DNA of 64,000 nucleotides from Pseudomonas sp. Q11 (GTDB lineage Bacteria; Pseudomonadota; Gammaproteobacteria; Pseudomonadales; Pseudomonadaceae), in the NCBI RefSeq assembly GCF_024494355.1, contig NZ_JAKNQY010000018.1:1-64000 (forward strand), in the 5' to 3' direction. A model generated the notes under the pieces. That model had not been told where the DNA came from. It saw only the letters and a list, made by a program, of their open reading frames with translations, and made no database searches. The translations under genes and the position numbers were made by a program. Positions 25,811-34,670 of this stretch are shown here, in pieces. How positions within the stretch are numbered: position 1 is the first letter of the stretch; the number at the start of each line of letters is the position of its first letter.

Positions 25811-25969
25811 CCCGGAGCAGGCTCGCTCCCACAGGGATTTGTGGATAACTCTCTTTCTGTGGGTTGGCCCAAATCCACTGTGGGAGCGGGCTTGCTCGCG
25901 AAAGCGGTGTGTCAGTCACACAGTTGCTCAAGGTGCCGCCGCCTTCGCGAGCAAGCCCGCTCCCACAGG
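25811..25969. repeat. three REP copies
   Basis: Copies at about 25815 (GGAGCAGGCTCGCTCCCAC), 25880 (GTGGGAGCGGGCTTGCTCGCG) and 25945 (GCGAGCAAGCCCGCTCCCAC). They separate the dehydrogenase gene from the permease gene, so the permease may have its own promoter. Confidence 0.85.
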
Positions 25970-26028
25970 GGTCTGCGCTAAATCGGCGATCAGGTTGGAC
26001 AAAAAACAATAAAAACAGGTAAACCCTT

Positions 26029-27477
26029 ATGCCAAGCGATCATGCAAACCCGCAACCGGCAACCTCCTCGGTCGACTTTGAAAAAGTCGGCTCCGAATAC
26101 TTCCAACAACGTGAACTGAAAAAAGGTGCGGCGGGCTGGGTCCTGCTGGTGGGCCTGGGGGTGGCGTATGTCATTTCCGGGGACTACGCCGGCTGGAACT
26201 TCGGCCTGGCCCAGGGCGGTTGGGGCGGGATGTTCCTCGCCACGCTGCTGATGGCTGCGATGTACCTGTGCATGTGTTTTTCCCTGGCCGAATTGTCTTC
26301 GATGATTCCTACCGCCGGCGGCGGCTATGGTTTCGCCCGTAGCGCATTCGGGCCTTGGGGCGGGTTTCTCACGGGCACGGCGATCCTGATCGAGTACGCC
26401 ATCGCCCCGGCGGCGATTGCGGTGTTCATCGGTGCGTATTGCCAATCGCTATTTGGCATTGGCGGCTGGATGATCTACCTGGCGTTCTACATCATCTTCA
26501 TCGGCATCCACATATTCGGCGTGGGTGAAGCCCTCAAGCTGATGTTCATCATCACCGCCGTCGCCGCCCTGGCACTGGGCGTGTTTCTGGTGGCGATGGT
26601 GCCGCACTTCGACGTCGCCAACCTGCTGGACATCCCGGTCACCGCGGCCACAGGCGCCAGCCCATTCCTGCCGTTCGGCTATGTCGGCGTGTGGGCAGCC
26701 ATTCCGTATGCCATCTGGTTTTTCCTGGCCGTGGAAGGCGTACCGCTGGCGGCTGAAGAAACCAAGAACCCCAAGCGCGACCTGCCGCGCGGCCTGATCG
26801 GCGCCATGCTGGTGCTGGTGGCGTTTGCCCTGCTGATTCTGGTGATCGGCCCAGGCGGCGCGGGTTCCAATGCGCTGATGGCTTCGGGCAACCCGCTGGT
26901 GGAAGCCCTGGCCAAGGCCTACGGCGGCTCGACCTGGATGGGCAACTTCGTCAACCTCGTGGGCCTGGCGGGCCTGATCGCCAGTTTCTTCTCGATCATC
27001 TACGCCTACTCGCGGCAGATCTTCGCGCTGTCTCGCGCCGGTTACCTGCCACGCAAGCTCTCCGAAACCAATAAAAGCAAAGCACCGGTCTTGGCGCTGA
27101 TCATCCCCGGCATCATCGGTTTCGGCCTGTCCCTGACCGGCCAGGGCGATCTGCTGATTCTGGTGGCGGTGTTCGGCGCCACCATCTCCTACGTGCTGAT
27201 GATGGCCGCGCACATCACCCTGCGCATCCGTCGCCCCAAAATGGACCGGCCATACCGCACACCGGGCGGCATCTTCACCTCGGGCGTGGCCTTGGTACTG
27301 GCATGCATCGCCGTGGTGGCGGGCTTTCTGGTGGATCCGCGGGTGGTCATCGGCGCCGCGATCATCTATGGAGTGTTAATTGCTTACTTCGCGTTCTACA
27401 GTCGGCATCACTTGGTAGCAGGCACGCCCGAAGAAGAATTCGCGGCCATTCAGAAAGCTGAAGAAGCCTTGCACTGA
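26029..27477 (+). CDS. eat: ethanolamine permease
   Basis: 482-residue APC-superfamily transporter with about twelve hydrophobic spans, first one around VLLVGLGVAYVISGDYAGWNFG, a hallmark of ethanolamine permeases (EutP/EAT family). It brings ethanolamine across the inner membrane for EutBC. The N-terminus is soluble and charged. It lies directly upstream of eutB; a perfect 9-bp hairpin separates the two genes, probably tuning their relative expression. Confidence 0.92.
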   Translation: MPSDHANPQPATSSVDFEKVGSEYFQQRELKKGAAGWVLLVGLGVAYVISGDYAGWNFGLAQGGWGGMFLATLLMAAMYLCMCFSLAELSSMIPTAGGGYGFARSAFGPWGGFLTGTAILIEYAIAPAAIAVFIGAYCQSLFGIGGWMIYLAFYIIFIGIHIFGVGEALKLMFIITAVAALALGVFLVAMVPHFDVANLLDIPVTAATGASPFLPFGYVGVWAAIPYAIWFFLAVEGVPLAAEETKNPKRDLPRGLIGAMLVLVAFALLILVIGPGGAGSNALMASGNPLVEALAKAYGGSTWMGNFVNLVGLAGLIASFFSIIYAYSRQIFALSRAGYLPRKLSETNKSKAPVLALIIPGIIGFGLSLTGQGDLLILVAVFGATISYVLMMAAHITLRIRRPKMDRPYRTPGGIFTSGVALVLACIAVVAGFLVDPRVVIGAAIIYGVLIAYFAFYSRHHLVAGTPEEEFAAIQKAEEALH

Positions 27478-27497
27478 GTTGTAAAACGCCGAAAACC

Positions 27498-27520
27498 ACG
27501 GCGCCGCCCAGCGGCGCCGT
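27498..27520 (+). promoter_or_regulatory. intercistronic hairpin between permease and eutB
   Basis: ACGGCGCCG at 27498-27506 and CGGCGCCGT at 27512-27520 form a perfect 9-bp stem with a 5-base loop. No T run follows, so it is more likely an mRNA processing or stability element than a terminator. The eutB ATG begins 15 bases later. Confidence 0.6.
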
Positions 27521-27534
27521 CACGGAGAACCTGT

Positions 27535-28929
27535 ATGGCCAGTTTTGCACACACGGTCGGCGCCCAGACCTACCGCTTCGACAGCCTCAAAGACCTGATG
27601 GCCAAGGCCAGCCCGGCGCGTTCCGGGGATTTTCTGGCCGAGGTCGCGGCGCTCAACGATGGCGAACGAGTAGCAGCGCAAATGGCCTTGGCTGACCTGC
27701 CCCTCAGCCATTTCCTGCAAGAAATGCTGATTCCTTACGAGGACGACGAAGTCACCCGGCTGATCGTCGACACCCACGATAAACAGGCCTTCGCCGCCGT
27801 CAGCCATCTTACGGTCGGCGGTTTTCGCGACTGGCTGCTCAGCGACGCGGCCGACGAACACAGCCTGCGGGCACTGGCCCCGGGCCTGACCCCGGAAATG
27901 GTCGCCGCCGTGTCGAAGATCATGCGCGTGCAGGATTTGGTGCTGGTGGCGCAGAAAATCCGCGTGGTGACGAAGTTTCGCGGCACCCTCGGCCTGCGCG
28001 GGCGGCTGTCCACCCGCCTGCAACCCAACCACCCCACCGATGAACCCGCCGGCATCGCCGCGAGCATCCTCGACGGCCTGCTCTTCGGTAACGGCGACGC
28101 CATGATCGGCATCAACCCGGCCACCGACAGCACAGCGTCGATCTGCGCCATGCTGGAAATGCTCGACGCCATCATCCAGCGCTACGACATCCCGACCCAA
28201 GGCTGCGTGCTGACCCACGTCACCACCTCCATTGAAGCGGCGAACCGTGGCGTGCCCCTGGACCTGGTGTTCCAGTCCATTGCCGGCACCGAAGCGGCCA
28301 ACGCCAGTTTCGGCATCAACCTGAACGTCTTGCAGGAAGGCTACGACGCCGGGCTGAGCCTGAATCGCGGCACCTTGGGCAACAACCTGATGTATTTCGA
28401 AACCGGCCAGGGCAGCGCCCTGTCAGCCAACGCCCACCACGGCGTCGATCAACAGACCTGCGAAACCCGGGCCTACGCCGTCGCACGGCATTTCAAGCCG
28501 TTTCTGGTGAATACCGTCGTAGGATTTATCGGCCCGGAATACCTGTACAACGGCAAACAGATCATCCGCGCCGGCCTGGAAGATCACTTCTGCGGCAAAC
28601 TGCTGGGCGTGCCGATGGGTTGCGACATTTGCTACACCAACCACGCCGAAGCCGACCAGGACGACATGGACACCCTGCTGACCCTGCTGGGCGTGGCCGG
28701 GATCAACTTCATCATGGGCATCCCCGGCTCCGACGACATCATGCTCAACTACCAGACCACCTCGTTCCACGACGCCCTCTACGCCCGCCAGACCCTGGGC
28801 CTGAAGCCGGCGCCGGAATTCGAGACCTGGCTGGCGAACATGGGCATTTTCACCCAGGCCGATGGCCGGGTGCGGTTCGGCGACAACCTGCCACCGGCGT
28901 TTCGTCACGCATTAGCTCATTTGGGATGA
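27535..28929 (+). CDS. eutB: ethanolamine ammonia-lyase large subunit
   Basis: Catalytic subunit of the adenosylcobalamin-dependent enzyme that splits ethanolamine into acetaldehyde and ammonia. The 464 residues match EutB in length and in blocks such as DGLLFGNGDAMIGINPATDS, EGYDAGLSLNRGTLGNN and MGCDICYTNHAEADQDDMD (shortened here), which line the TIM barrel and its substrate site. CGGAGAACC before the ATG is a usable ribosome site. No microcompartment shell genes are nearby, so the acetaldehyde goes to the cytosolic dehydrogenase. Confidence 0.97.
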   Translation: MASFAHTVGAQTYRFDSLKDLMAKASPARSGDFLAEVAALNDGERVAAQMALADLPLSHFLQEMLIPYEDDEVTRLIVDTHDKQAFAAVSHLTVGGFRDWLLSDAADEHSLRALAPGLTPEMVAAVSKIMRVQDLVLVAQKIRVVTKFRGTLGLRGRLSTRLQPNHPTDEPAGIAASILDGLLFGNGDAMIGINPATDSTASICAMLEMLDAIIQRYDIPTQGCVLTHVTTSIEAANRGVPLDLVFQSIAGTEAANASFGINLNVLQEGYDAGLSLNRGTLGNNLMYFETGQGSALSANAHHGVDQQTCETRAYAVARHFKPFLVNTVVGFIGPEYLYNGKQIIRAGLEDHFCGKLLGVPMGCDICYTNHAEADQDDMDTLLTLLGVAGINFIMGIPGSDDIMLNYQTTSFHDALYARQTLGLKPAPEFETWLANMGIFTQADGRVRFGDNLPPAFRHALAHLG

Positions 28930-28940
28930 GAGAACTGCCC

Positions 28941-29765
28941 ATGGATAAAAAACCTGTAGATCCACAAAACCCTTGGCTGAATCTGCGCAACCTCACCCCG
29001 GCGCGCATTGCCCTGGGCCGCACCGGCACCAGCCTGCCAACCTCGGCGCAACTGGACTTCCAGTACGCTCACGCCCAGGCCCGCGATGCGGTGCACCTGG
29101 CATTCGATCATGAAGGCATTCGCGCGCAACTGACTGAACGCGGCCGCGAAAGCCTGCTGCTCCACAGCGCGGCCAGCGACCGCAACAGCTACCTGCAGCG
29201 CCCGGACCTGGGCCGACGGCTCGACGAGTCCTCCGTACAAATCCTGGAGGACTACGCAGCGGCCCACCCCGGCGGCGTAGACCTGGCCATCGTGGTAGCT
29301 GACGGTCTGTCGGCGCTGGCGGTGCATCGCCACACTTTGCCGTTCCTGGCCCGGCTGGAAGAACAGACCGCCGCAGATGGTTGGTCAACCTCGCCGGTGA
29401 TTCTGGTGGAACAGGGCCGCGTCGCGGTGGCCGATGAGGTGGCGCAGCGGCTCGGCGCAAAAATGTCGGTGATCCTGATCGGCGAACGCCCCGGGCTCAG
29501 CTCCCCCGACAGCCTGGGTTTGTATTTCACCTACAACCCCAAGGTCGGCCTGACCGATGCGTATCGCAACTGCATTTCCAACGTCCGCCTCGAAGGTTTG
29601 AGCTATGGCATGGCTGCTCATCGCCTGATCTACCTGATGCGCGAGGCCTGCCGCAGACAGCTCTCAGGGGTCAATCTGAAGGACGACGCCCAGGTCCAAA
29701 CTTTAGACTCGGAAAACGCCGCCGATATGAAAGGTAATTTCCTACTGATGCCGCCCCGAAGCTGA
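28941..29765 (+). CDS. eutC: ethanolamine ammonia-lyase small subunit
   Basis: 274-residue small subunit that completes the B12-binding site with EutB. The segments ARIALGRTGTSLPT, FDHEGIRAQL, IVVADGLSALAV and LGLYFTYNPKVGLTDA..RNCISN are typical. I take the ATG at 28941, 11 bases after the eutB stop. The much longer open frame from 28620 is a shadow inside eutB. Confidence 0.96.
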   Translation: MDKKPVDPQNPWLNLRNLTPARIALGRTGTSLPTSAQLDFQYAHAQARDAVHLAFDHEGIRAQLTERGRESLLLHSAASDRNSYLQRPDLGRRLDESSVQILEDYAAAHPGGVDLAIVVADGLSALAVHRHTLPFLARLEEQTAADGWSTSPVILVEQGRVAVADEVAQRLGAKMSVILIGERPGLSSPDSLGLYFTYNPKVGLTDAYRNCISNVRLEGLSYGMAAHRLIYLMREACRRQLSGVNLKDDAQVQTLDSENAADMKGNFLLMPPRS

Positions 29766-29871
29766 TCCGTTTACAACATTGCGTTTTTGATCCGCTTTCA
29801 GGCAGCATCGAAGCACGGCAGAACGCCGTTGTTGTCAGAGTATCTGTCGACCTTTGCAGACGAGACCTACT

Positions 29872-30333
29872 ATGCGGATTATCCAAGCGACCCTGGAACA
29901 CCTGGACCTGCTGACCCCATTGTTCGTCAAATACCGGGAATTTTATGGCTCGCTGCCCTACCCGGATTCGTCCCGAGCCTTCCTCGAAAAACGCCTGCGC
30001 CGCAAGGAATCGGTGATCTACCTGGCGTTGCCCGATGACGATGACAACCGGTTGCTGGGCTTCTGCCAGCTCTATCCAAGCTTCTCGTCACTGTCGCTCA
30101 AGCGCGTGTGGATCCTCAACGACATCTACGTCGCCGAAGACGCCCGCCGCCAACTGGTAGCCGACAACCTGATCCGCACCGCGAAAAAAATGGCCAAGGA
30201 AACCAACGCCGTACGCATGCGCGTCTCCACCAGCAGCAACAACGACGTGGCGCAGAAAACCTACGAGTCGATTGGGTTCAAGGAAGATACCGAGTTCAAG
30301 AACTACGTGTTGCCGATCAGCGAAGAGCTCTGA
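29872..30333 (+). CDS. GNAT-family N-acetyltransferase
   Basis: 153-residue acetyltransferase with the GNAT core: LLGFCQLYPSFSSLSLKRVWILNDIYV (shortened: ILNDIYVAEDARR), an atypical acetyl-CoA loop and the late strand NDVAQKTYESIGFKED. P. aeruginosa also has an acetyltransferase gene next to eutC, so a role linked to ethanolamine or amines is possible but unproved. Start at 29872; the frame opens six codons earlier without a better ribosome site. Confidence 0.88.
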   Translation: MRIIQATLEHLDLLTPLFVKYREFYGSLPYPDSSRAFLEKRLRRKESVIYLALPDDDDNRLLGFCQLYPSFSSLSLKRVWILNDIYVAEDARRQLVADNLIRTAKKMAKETNAVRMRVSTSSNNDVAQKTYESIGFKEDTEFKNYVLPISEEL

Positions 30334-30717
30334 GCCGACAGCAATACCTCAGTGGTGAGGGAACCCTCACCACACTAATATCCCTGACACAACACAACCC
30401 CCGTGGCGAGGGAGCTTGCTCCCGCTGAGCTGCGCAGCAGCCCCAAAACCTGAGCACGCGGTGTATCAGATTGAGCGGGCCGGCTGATTTAGGGCCGCTT
30501 CGCGCCCCAGCGGGAGCAAGCTCCCTCGCCACAAGAGCCTTTACCCAGCCACAACACCACCGAAATCCCCCGCTACAAACTCACCACGCACCGCCCCCTC
30601 CTGCCCGTATAATGCCGCTCTTCCCGGCTTGTAAGAAAAAGCTACACGCGTTGTAGCCTTACTCGAAGCCCGACCCACAGGCCCCACCCAGTCAGGCCGC
30701 GACCACAGGTGCTTTGC
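30334..30717. repeat. intergenic region with an inverted REP pair
   Basis: This 384-base gap contains GTGGCGAGGGAGCTTGCTCC at 30403 and its reverse complement GGAGCAAGCTCCCTCGCCAC ending at 30532, with CGCTTCGCGCCCCAGCGG between, so the 130 bases can form a long cruciform. The remainder up to 30717 shows a promoter-like TATAAT variant (CCGTATAATGCC at about 30605-30616) that probably drives the DedA gene. No gene is seen. Confidence 0.75.
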
Positions 30718-31374
30718 ATGGATTTCAACCCCCTCGACCTCATTCTGCATCTCGATGTGTACCTCGACCTGCTGGTGACCAACTACGGGCCGTGGATCTA
30801 CGCCATCCTGTTCCTGGTGATCTTCTGCGAAACCGGCCTGGTGGTGATGCCCTTCCTGCCGGGCGATTCCCTGCTGTTCATCGCCGGCGCGGTAGCAGCC
30901 GGCGGCGGCATGGACCCGGTGCTACTCGGCGGCCTGCTAATGCTGGCGGCGATCCTCGGCGACAGCACCAACTACCTCGTCGGCCGCACGGCGGGCGAAC
31001 GGCTGTTCAGCAACCCGAACTCGAAAATCTTCCGCCGCGACTACCTGCAACAAACCCACGATTTCTACGACAAACACGGCGGCAAAACCGTGACCCTGGC
31101 GCGCTTCCTGCCGATCCTGCGCACCTTCGCGCCCTTCGTCGCCGGCGTGGCGAAAATGCCTTACCCGCGTTTCTTCGGCTTCAGCGTCTTCGGCACCATC
31201 CTGTGGGTCGGCGGCCTGGTCAGCCTCGGCTACTTCTTCGGCAACGTACCGTTCATCAAGCAAAACCTGTCGCTGCTGGTGGTGGGCATCATCCTGTTGT
31301 CGCTGGTGCCGATGATCATCGGCGTGGTCCGCAGCCGCCTGGCCCGCAGCGCTTCGAAAGCCCAACCACGCTGA
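30718..31374 (+). CDS. DedA family membrane protein
   Basis: 218-residue VTT/DedA protein with the family hallmarks FCETGLVVMPFLPGDSLLF and ARFLPILRTFAPFVAGVAKM and about five hydrophobic spans. DedA proteins act in undecaprenyl-phosphate or phospholipid translocation and in resistance to cationic peptides; this is closest in pattern to the YqjA/YghB type. ATG at 30718. The next gene starts 6 bases after the stop. Confidence 0.92.
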   Translation: MDFNPLDLILHLDVYLDLLVTNYGPWIYAILFLVIFCETGLVVMPFLPGDSLLFIAGAVAAGGGMDPVLLGGLLMLAAILGDSTNYLVGRTAGERLFSNPNSKIFRRDYLQQTHDFYDKHGGKTVTLARFLPILRTFAPFVAGVAKMPYPRFFGFSVFGTILWVGGLVSLGYFFGNVPFIKQNLSLLVVGIILLSLVPMIIGVVRSRLARSASKAQPR

Positions 31375-31380
31375 TCGCCC

Positions 31381-32193
31381 ATGTGGTCCCTGAGCGGCTG
31401 GCGCCGGCAACGCACCCTCGCCAAACATCCCGTCAGCGAGGAAACCTGGCAGCGGGTGCGCCACCAGTTGAGTTTTCTCGACGGCATCAGCGCCGCCGAA
31501 GACCAATGGCTGCGCGAAGCCTGCGTGCTGTTCCTGCATGACAAACACCTGAGCGCCCTGCCCGGCGTCGAGCTGCACCAGGAACAACGCCTGCTGCTCG
31601 CCGCCCAGGCCCAATTGCCGCTGATGCACCTGGGCGAACTGAACTGGTATCAGGGCTTTCACGAAATTGTGCTCTACCCCGACGACTTCCTCAGCCCCCA
31701 GCGCTACCGCGACGCCAGCGGCATCGAGCACGAATGGGACGGCGAACACAGCGGCGAAGCCTGGCCCCAGGGCCCGATCATCCTGGCCTGGGACGGGGTG
31801 CTGGCCAGCGGCGGCTGGGAGGGCTACAACCTGGTGATCCACGAACTGGCGCACAAACTCGACATGCTCAACGGCGACGCCAACGGCCTGCCGCCGCTGC
31901 ATGCCGCCATGCGGGTCAAAGACTGGGCCGAGGCCATGCAACAGGCTTTCGACGACCTCAACCGCCAACTGGACCAGGATCCGGACGCAGAAACCGTCAT
32001 CGATCCCTACGCAGCGGAGAACCCGGCGGAATTCTTCGCCGTCACCAGCGAATACTTCTTCAGCGCCCCAGACCTGCTGCACCAGGCGTACCCGCGGGTC
32101 TATGAACAGCTCAAGGCGTTCTACCGCCAGGACCCGCTGGCCCGGCTGCGGCAACTTCAAGCCGAAGATCCGGTCTATCAAGCGTCATACTAA
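31381..32193 (+). CDS. mtfA: M90-family zinc peptidase (MtfA-like)
   Basis: 270-residue protein of the MtfA/DUF980 family with the zinc motif H154-E-L-A-H158 followed by KLDMLNGDANGLPPL and a downstream Glu in NPAEFFAVTSEYFF as a third ligand. In E. coli MtfA is a peptidase that also binds the Mlc repressor; a sugar link has not been shown in Pseudomonas. It is soluble and cytoplasmic as no signal is seen. Probably co-transcribed with the DedA gene. Confidence 0.9.
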   Translation: MWSLSGWRRQRTLAKHPVSEETWQRVRHQLSFLDGISAAEDQWLREACVLFLHDKHLSALPGVELHQEQRLLLAAQAQLPLMHLGELNWYQGFHEIVLYPDDFLSPQRYRDASGIEHEWDGEHSGEAWPQGPIILAWDGVLASGGWEGYNLVIHELAHKLDMLNGDANGLPPLHAAMRVKDWAEAMQQAFDDLNRQLDQDPDAETVIDPYAAENPAEFFAVTSEYFFSAPDLLHQAYPRVYEQLKAFYRQDPLARLRQLQAEDPVYQASY

Positions 32194-32304
32194 GGTCTCT
32201 AAGACCCTTGTAACGTGGCATCGACGGCTGAATATGCCTATAATCGCCGCCACTTTTTGGTCAATCCGACCAGTCATTTGGTCAACTAACGGGGGCACCG
32301 CCCA

Positions 32305-32832
32305 ATGAGCTACAGCAAGATTCCGGCTGGCAAAGACCTGCCGAACGACATCTACGTCGCGATCGAAATCCCGGCCAACCACGCCCCGATCAAATACGAA
32401 ATCGACAAAGACAGCGATTGCCTGTTCGTTGACCGTTTCATGGCCACCCCGATGTTCTATCCGGCCAACTACGGTTTTATCCCCAACACCCTGGGCGACG
32501 ACGGCGACCCCCTCGACGTGCTGGTCGTGACCCCTTACCCAGTCGCCCCAGGCTCGGTCATCCGCGCCCGTCCGGTCGGCATCCTGAACATGACCGACGA
32601 CGGCGGCGGCGATGCCAAAGTCCTCGCCGTACCGCACGACAAACTGTCGCAGCTGTACGTCGACGTGAAGGAATACACCGACCTGCCACCGCTGCTGATC
32701 CAGCAGATCGAACACTTCTTCGCGAACTACAAGGATCTCGAAAAAGGCAAGTGGGTCAAGATCGAAGGCTGGGCCGGTGCTGATGCCGCCCGCGAAGCGA
32801 TCACCAAGTCGGTTGCCGCCTACAAAGGCTGA
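32305..32832 (+). CDS. ppa: inorganic pyrophosphatase
   Basis: Family I soluble pyrophosphatase of 175 residues. The metal-binding Asp cluster is visible in GDDGDPLDVLV, and SDCLFVDRFMATPMFYPANYGF (shortened: FYPANYGFIPNTLGDDGD) is the usual active-site edge. A GGGGGCACCGCC ribosome region and a promoter-like TATAAT (CCTATAATCG, 32237-32246) precede it. A strong terminator follows. Confidence 0.97.
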   Translation: MSYSKIPAGKDLPNDIYVAIEIPANHAPIKYEIDKDSDCLFVDRFMATPMFYPANYGFIPNTLGDDGDPLDVLVVTPYPVAPGSVIRARPVGILNMTDDGGGDAKVLAVPHDKLSQLYVDVKEYTDLPPLLIQQIEHFFANYKDLEKGKWVKIEGWAGADAAREAITKSVAAYKG

Positions 32833-32845
32833 GACTGAAGTAAAG

Positions 32846-32875
32846 AAAAACCCCGGTGTGCACCGGGGTTTTTTT
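32846..32875 (+). terminator. rho-independent terminator of ppa
   Basis: CCCCGGTG-TG-CACCGGGG at 32851-32868 forms an 8-bp perfect stem, followed by seven T. The A tract before it also makes it usable from the other strand. Confidence 0.93.
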
Positions 32876-32951
32876 ATGTCTTAATAATGATAAATACGAA
32901 GTTGTATTAATAGAGTTTAACAGCGTTTAGCCCGCCCCTTTCAAATCCTGC

Positions 32952-33027
32952 AAACGGAAAGATCGTCTTATATATTTGCACGACATGTTTATTGCCGAAA
33001 ACACAGTCGCCCCTAAACTTTCCGTTT
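32952..33027. promoter_or_regulatory. putative operator pair of the S24 regulator
   Basis: AAACGGAAAG at 32952-32961 and its exact reverse complement CTTTCCGTTT at 33018-33027 bracket a 56-base AT-rich segment that must hold the promoter; the second half-site touches the ATG of the regulator. This spacing suits cooperative binding or looping by the regulator on its own promoter. The link is inferred from position. Confidence 0.5.
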
Positions 33028-33759
33028 ATGAAAATACTTTCCAGTGGCGACCGCTTCAGAGCCCTTCTAAAAGAAGCAAATATCCGATCCGCCGACTTCG
33101 CGAAGTTATACGGCGTGAAATCCCAGCACATAAACAACTGGTTCAACCGTGGCATCCCGCCAGGGCGCATCTACTCCATCGCCAGCCTGCTGACCGTCAG
33201 CCCGCAATGGCTCGCCACCGGCGAAGGCCCGCAGACTCCACTGGGCCTGGGCCCGGGCATCACCTATGAAGCCGCCGAAAACGATGGCGTCTACAGCGTG
33301 CAAGAAACCACGGACATCGAACTGCCCCTCTACAAGGAAGCCCCCATCGCCCCCGGCGAAACCAAAACCCACATCATCGAAATCCCCGACCAAACCATCC
33401 GCCTGCCCCGCAGCCACCTAGAATCCCTGGAAATCGACCCCGGCGATGCCATCTGCACCACCATGGTCGGCGACAGCATGGCCGAACGCATCGAAGACGG
33501 CTCCACCCTCGCCATCGACCGCGGCCTGACCCAAGTCGTTGATGGTCAAATCTATGCGCTTGAACACGACGGGATGCTGCGCATCAAATACCTGCACCGC
33601 ATCCCCGGCAACCGACTGCGCCTGCGCAGCCACAACAACACCGCCTACCCCGACGAAGTCTTCAGCGCCGAACAGATTGATGCGCAACACATAAGGGTGA
33701 TTGGCTGGGTGTTCTGGTGGTCAACCCTCAACAAACAGCGACCGCCGGTGTTCGACTAA
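33028..33759 (+). CDS. S24-family (LexA/CI-like) transcriptional repressor
   Basis: 243-residue regulator. An N-terminal helix-turn-helix (about 16-40: DFAKLYGVKSQHINNWFNRG) is followed by a C-terminal S24 peptidase domain with the Ser-Lys dyad S150 (VGDSMAER) and K187 (LRIKYL). Such proteins repress phage or bacteriocin genes and are cleaved with RecA help. The expected Ala-Gly or Cys-Gly cleavage site is not obvious in the linker; EAPIAPGET offers only Pro-Gly. No pyocin or prophage genes are adjacent in this window. Start at 33028, directly after a CTTTCCGTTT half-site. Confidence 0.85.
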   Translation: MKILSSGDRFRALLKEANIRSADFAKLYGVKSQHINNWFNRGIPPGRIYSIASLLTVSPQWLATGEGPQTPLGLGPGITYEAAENDGVYSVQETTDIELPLYKEAPIAPGETKTHIIEIPDQTIRLPRSHLESLEIDPGDAICTTMVGDSMAERIEDGSTLAIDRGLTQVVDGQIYALEHDGMLRIKYLHRIPGNRLRLRSHNNTAYPDEVFSAEQIDAQHIRVIGWVFWWSTLNKQRPPVFD

Positions 33760-33824
33760 CCCACCCGAACGGGCAGACAGGCAAAGCTCCTTGCGCTGAG
33801 GAGCCTTTGTGACAGCAAGCTTTT

Positions 33825-33883
33825 GTGGCGAGGGAGCTTGCTCCCGCTGGGCTCTGTAGGAGCTGGCGAAGCCTGCGATCTTT
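33825..33883. repeat. partial REP and GTAGGAGCTG elements
   Basis: GTGGCGAGGGAGCTTGCTCCCGCTGG is followed at once by TGTAGGAGCTGGCGAAGCCTGCGATCTTTTG (both quoted only in part elsewhere), left halves of the two repeat families whose right halves are missing. Compare the complete nested form at 52244-52413. Confidence 0.7.
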
Positions 33884-33961
33884 TGCTCTTTCACCCCTAA
33901 CCCAATGATTCCACACCACTTACCACTGGGATTCTGAAGCAAACCCGCGTATCCTCCGCCC

Positions 33962-34121
33962 CACATTTGCGAGCCCACACCTCGCACCGACAAGGCAGAT
34001 CACTTTCTGACCAAGTCCCACAGCCGGCCGCAAGAGCCGGATGTACGTTTTGAAGGCTGGTGAGGTTTGTCAAAAACGAACTGAGTTAGTCAACGAGAAG
34101 CCGGCCATAAGCCGGCTTTTT
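33962..34121 (+). ncRNA. candidate small RNA
   Basis: Within the 911-base gap between the S24 regulator and the ssp operon, a -10-like TATCCT at 33950 is followed after about 160 bases by a clear rho-independent terminator (34098-34121). The stretch between has no usable start codon with a ribosome site and includes a second hairpin, CCGGC-cgcaaga-GCCGG near 34023-34039. This layout is what a small non-coding RNA would look like. I do not recognise its family. Confidence 0.4.
34098..34121 (+). terminator. rho-independent terminator
   Basis: AAGCCGGC at 34098-34105 and GCCGGCTT at 34111-34118 with loop CATAA and a run of T to 34121. It ends the candidate small RNA, or read-through from the regulator gene. 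Confidence 0.88.
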
Positions 34122-34173
34122 AATTTCTCCAGACCACCTAAAATAAACTATTCACTCATTCGGATAGATCATA

Positions 34174-34365
34174 CTAAGGTCTTTGCAATTCGACTGTCGT
34201 TTTTCTAACAACCCTGTCCGAATCAACTATTTCTACATAGACCAGCTGGGCCAGCGTATTGAGAATATAAGCCGCCGACCAATGTGCGACGATCAAAGGG
34301 GCTGTTTTTCGAATAGCGCTAACATCGCTAGCAAGGGGCATACGGGCAGTTATTAGTACGCGCAT
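34174..34365 (-). CDS. small hypothetical protein
   Basis: Possible 63-residue protein starting MRVLITARMPLASDVSAIRK with a mixed hydrophobic centre (LIVAHWSAAYILNTLAQLVYVEIV) and a basic C-terminus. No good ribosome site is seen. It lies downstream of the ssp operon terminator and on the same strand. I recognise no family; it could be a chance frame. The rest of 34122-34670 holds no other credible gene. Confidence 0.3.
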   Translation of the reverse strand: MRVLITARMPLASDVSAIRKTAPLIVAHWSAAYILNTLAQLVYVEIVDSDRVVRKTTVELQRP

Positions 34366-34598
34366 GAGTGGCACTTCGCACCGACAACAACTGTAACCCT
34401 GCTTCTTACAAAAACGGAAAACACCTAAACTTGGCGAAAATTATTTTAATGCCTCAACCGCAACCAAAAAAACTTGCAAGCCTTATGAGAAAACATTGTA
34501 GAAAAAAGGGTAGACTCCACAGAATCACGTCGCGTTACGACAAAGAAATGATGCTTCCAGATGTAAAAAACTTTAATAGTCACCCGCTTACACCAGAC

Positions 34599-34625
34599 AA
34601 AAAAGCCCACCTAAATTAAGTGGGC
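34599..34625 (-). terminator. terminator of the ssp operon
   Basis: Read on the minus strand, GCCCAC-TTAATTTAG-GTGGGC forms a 6-bp stem followed by six T (34604 down to 34599). It lies 46 bases after the sspE stop and is correctly oriented to end the operon. Confidence 0.88.
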
Positions 34626-34670
34626 CATAGTTAGAAGCCTTGCATATCACTCTAACAAAGAAAATTTAAA

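Noticed and set aside
28620..28940. Extended N-terminus of EutC
   Set aside because: It lies inside eutB in another frame; the eutC ATG at 28941 is directly after the eutB stop.
34368..34619. 83-codon plus-strand frame beside the ssp terminator
   Set aside because: It runs through the ssp terminator hairpin on the opposite strand, has no ribosome site and resembles no family.
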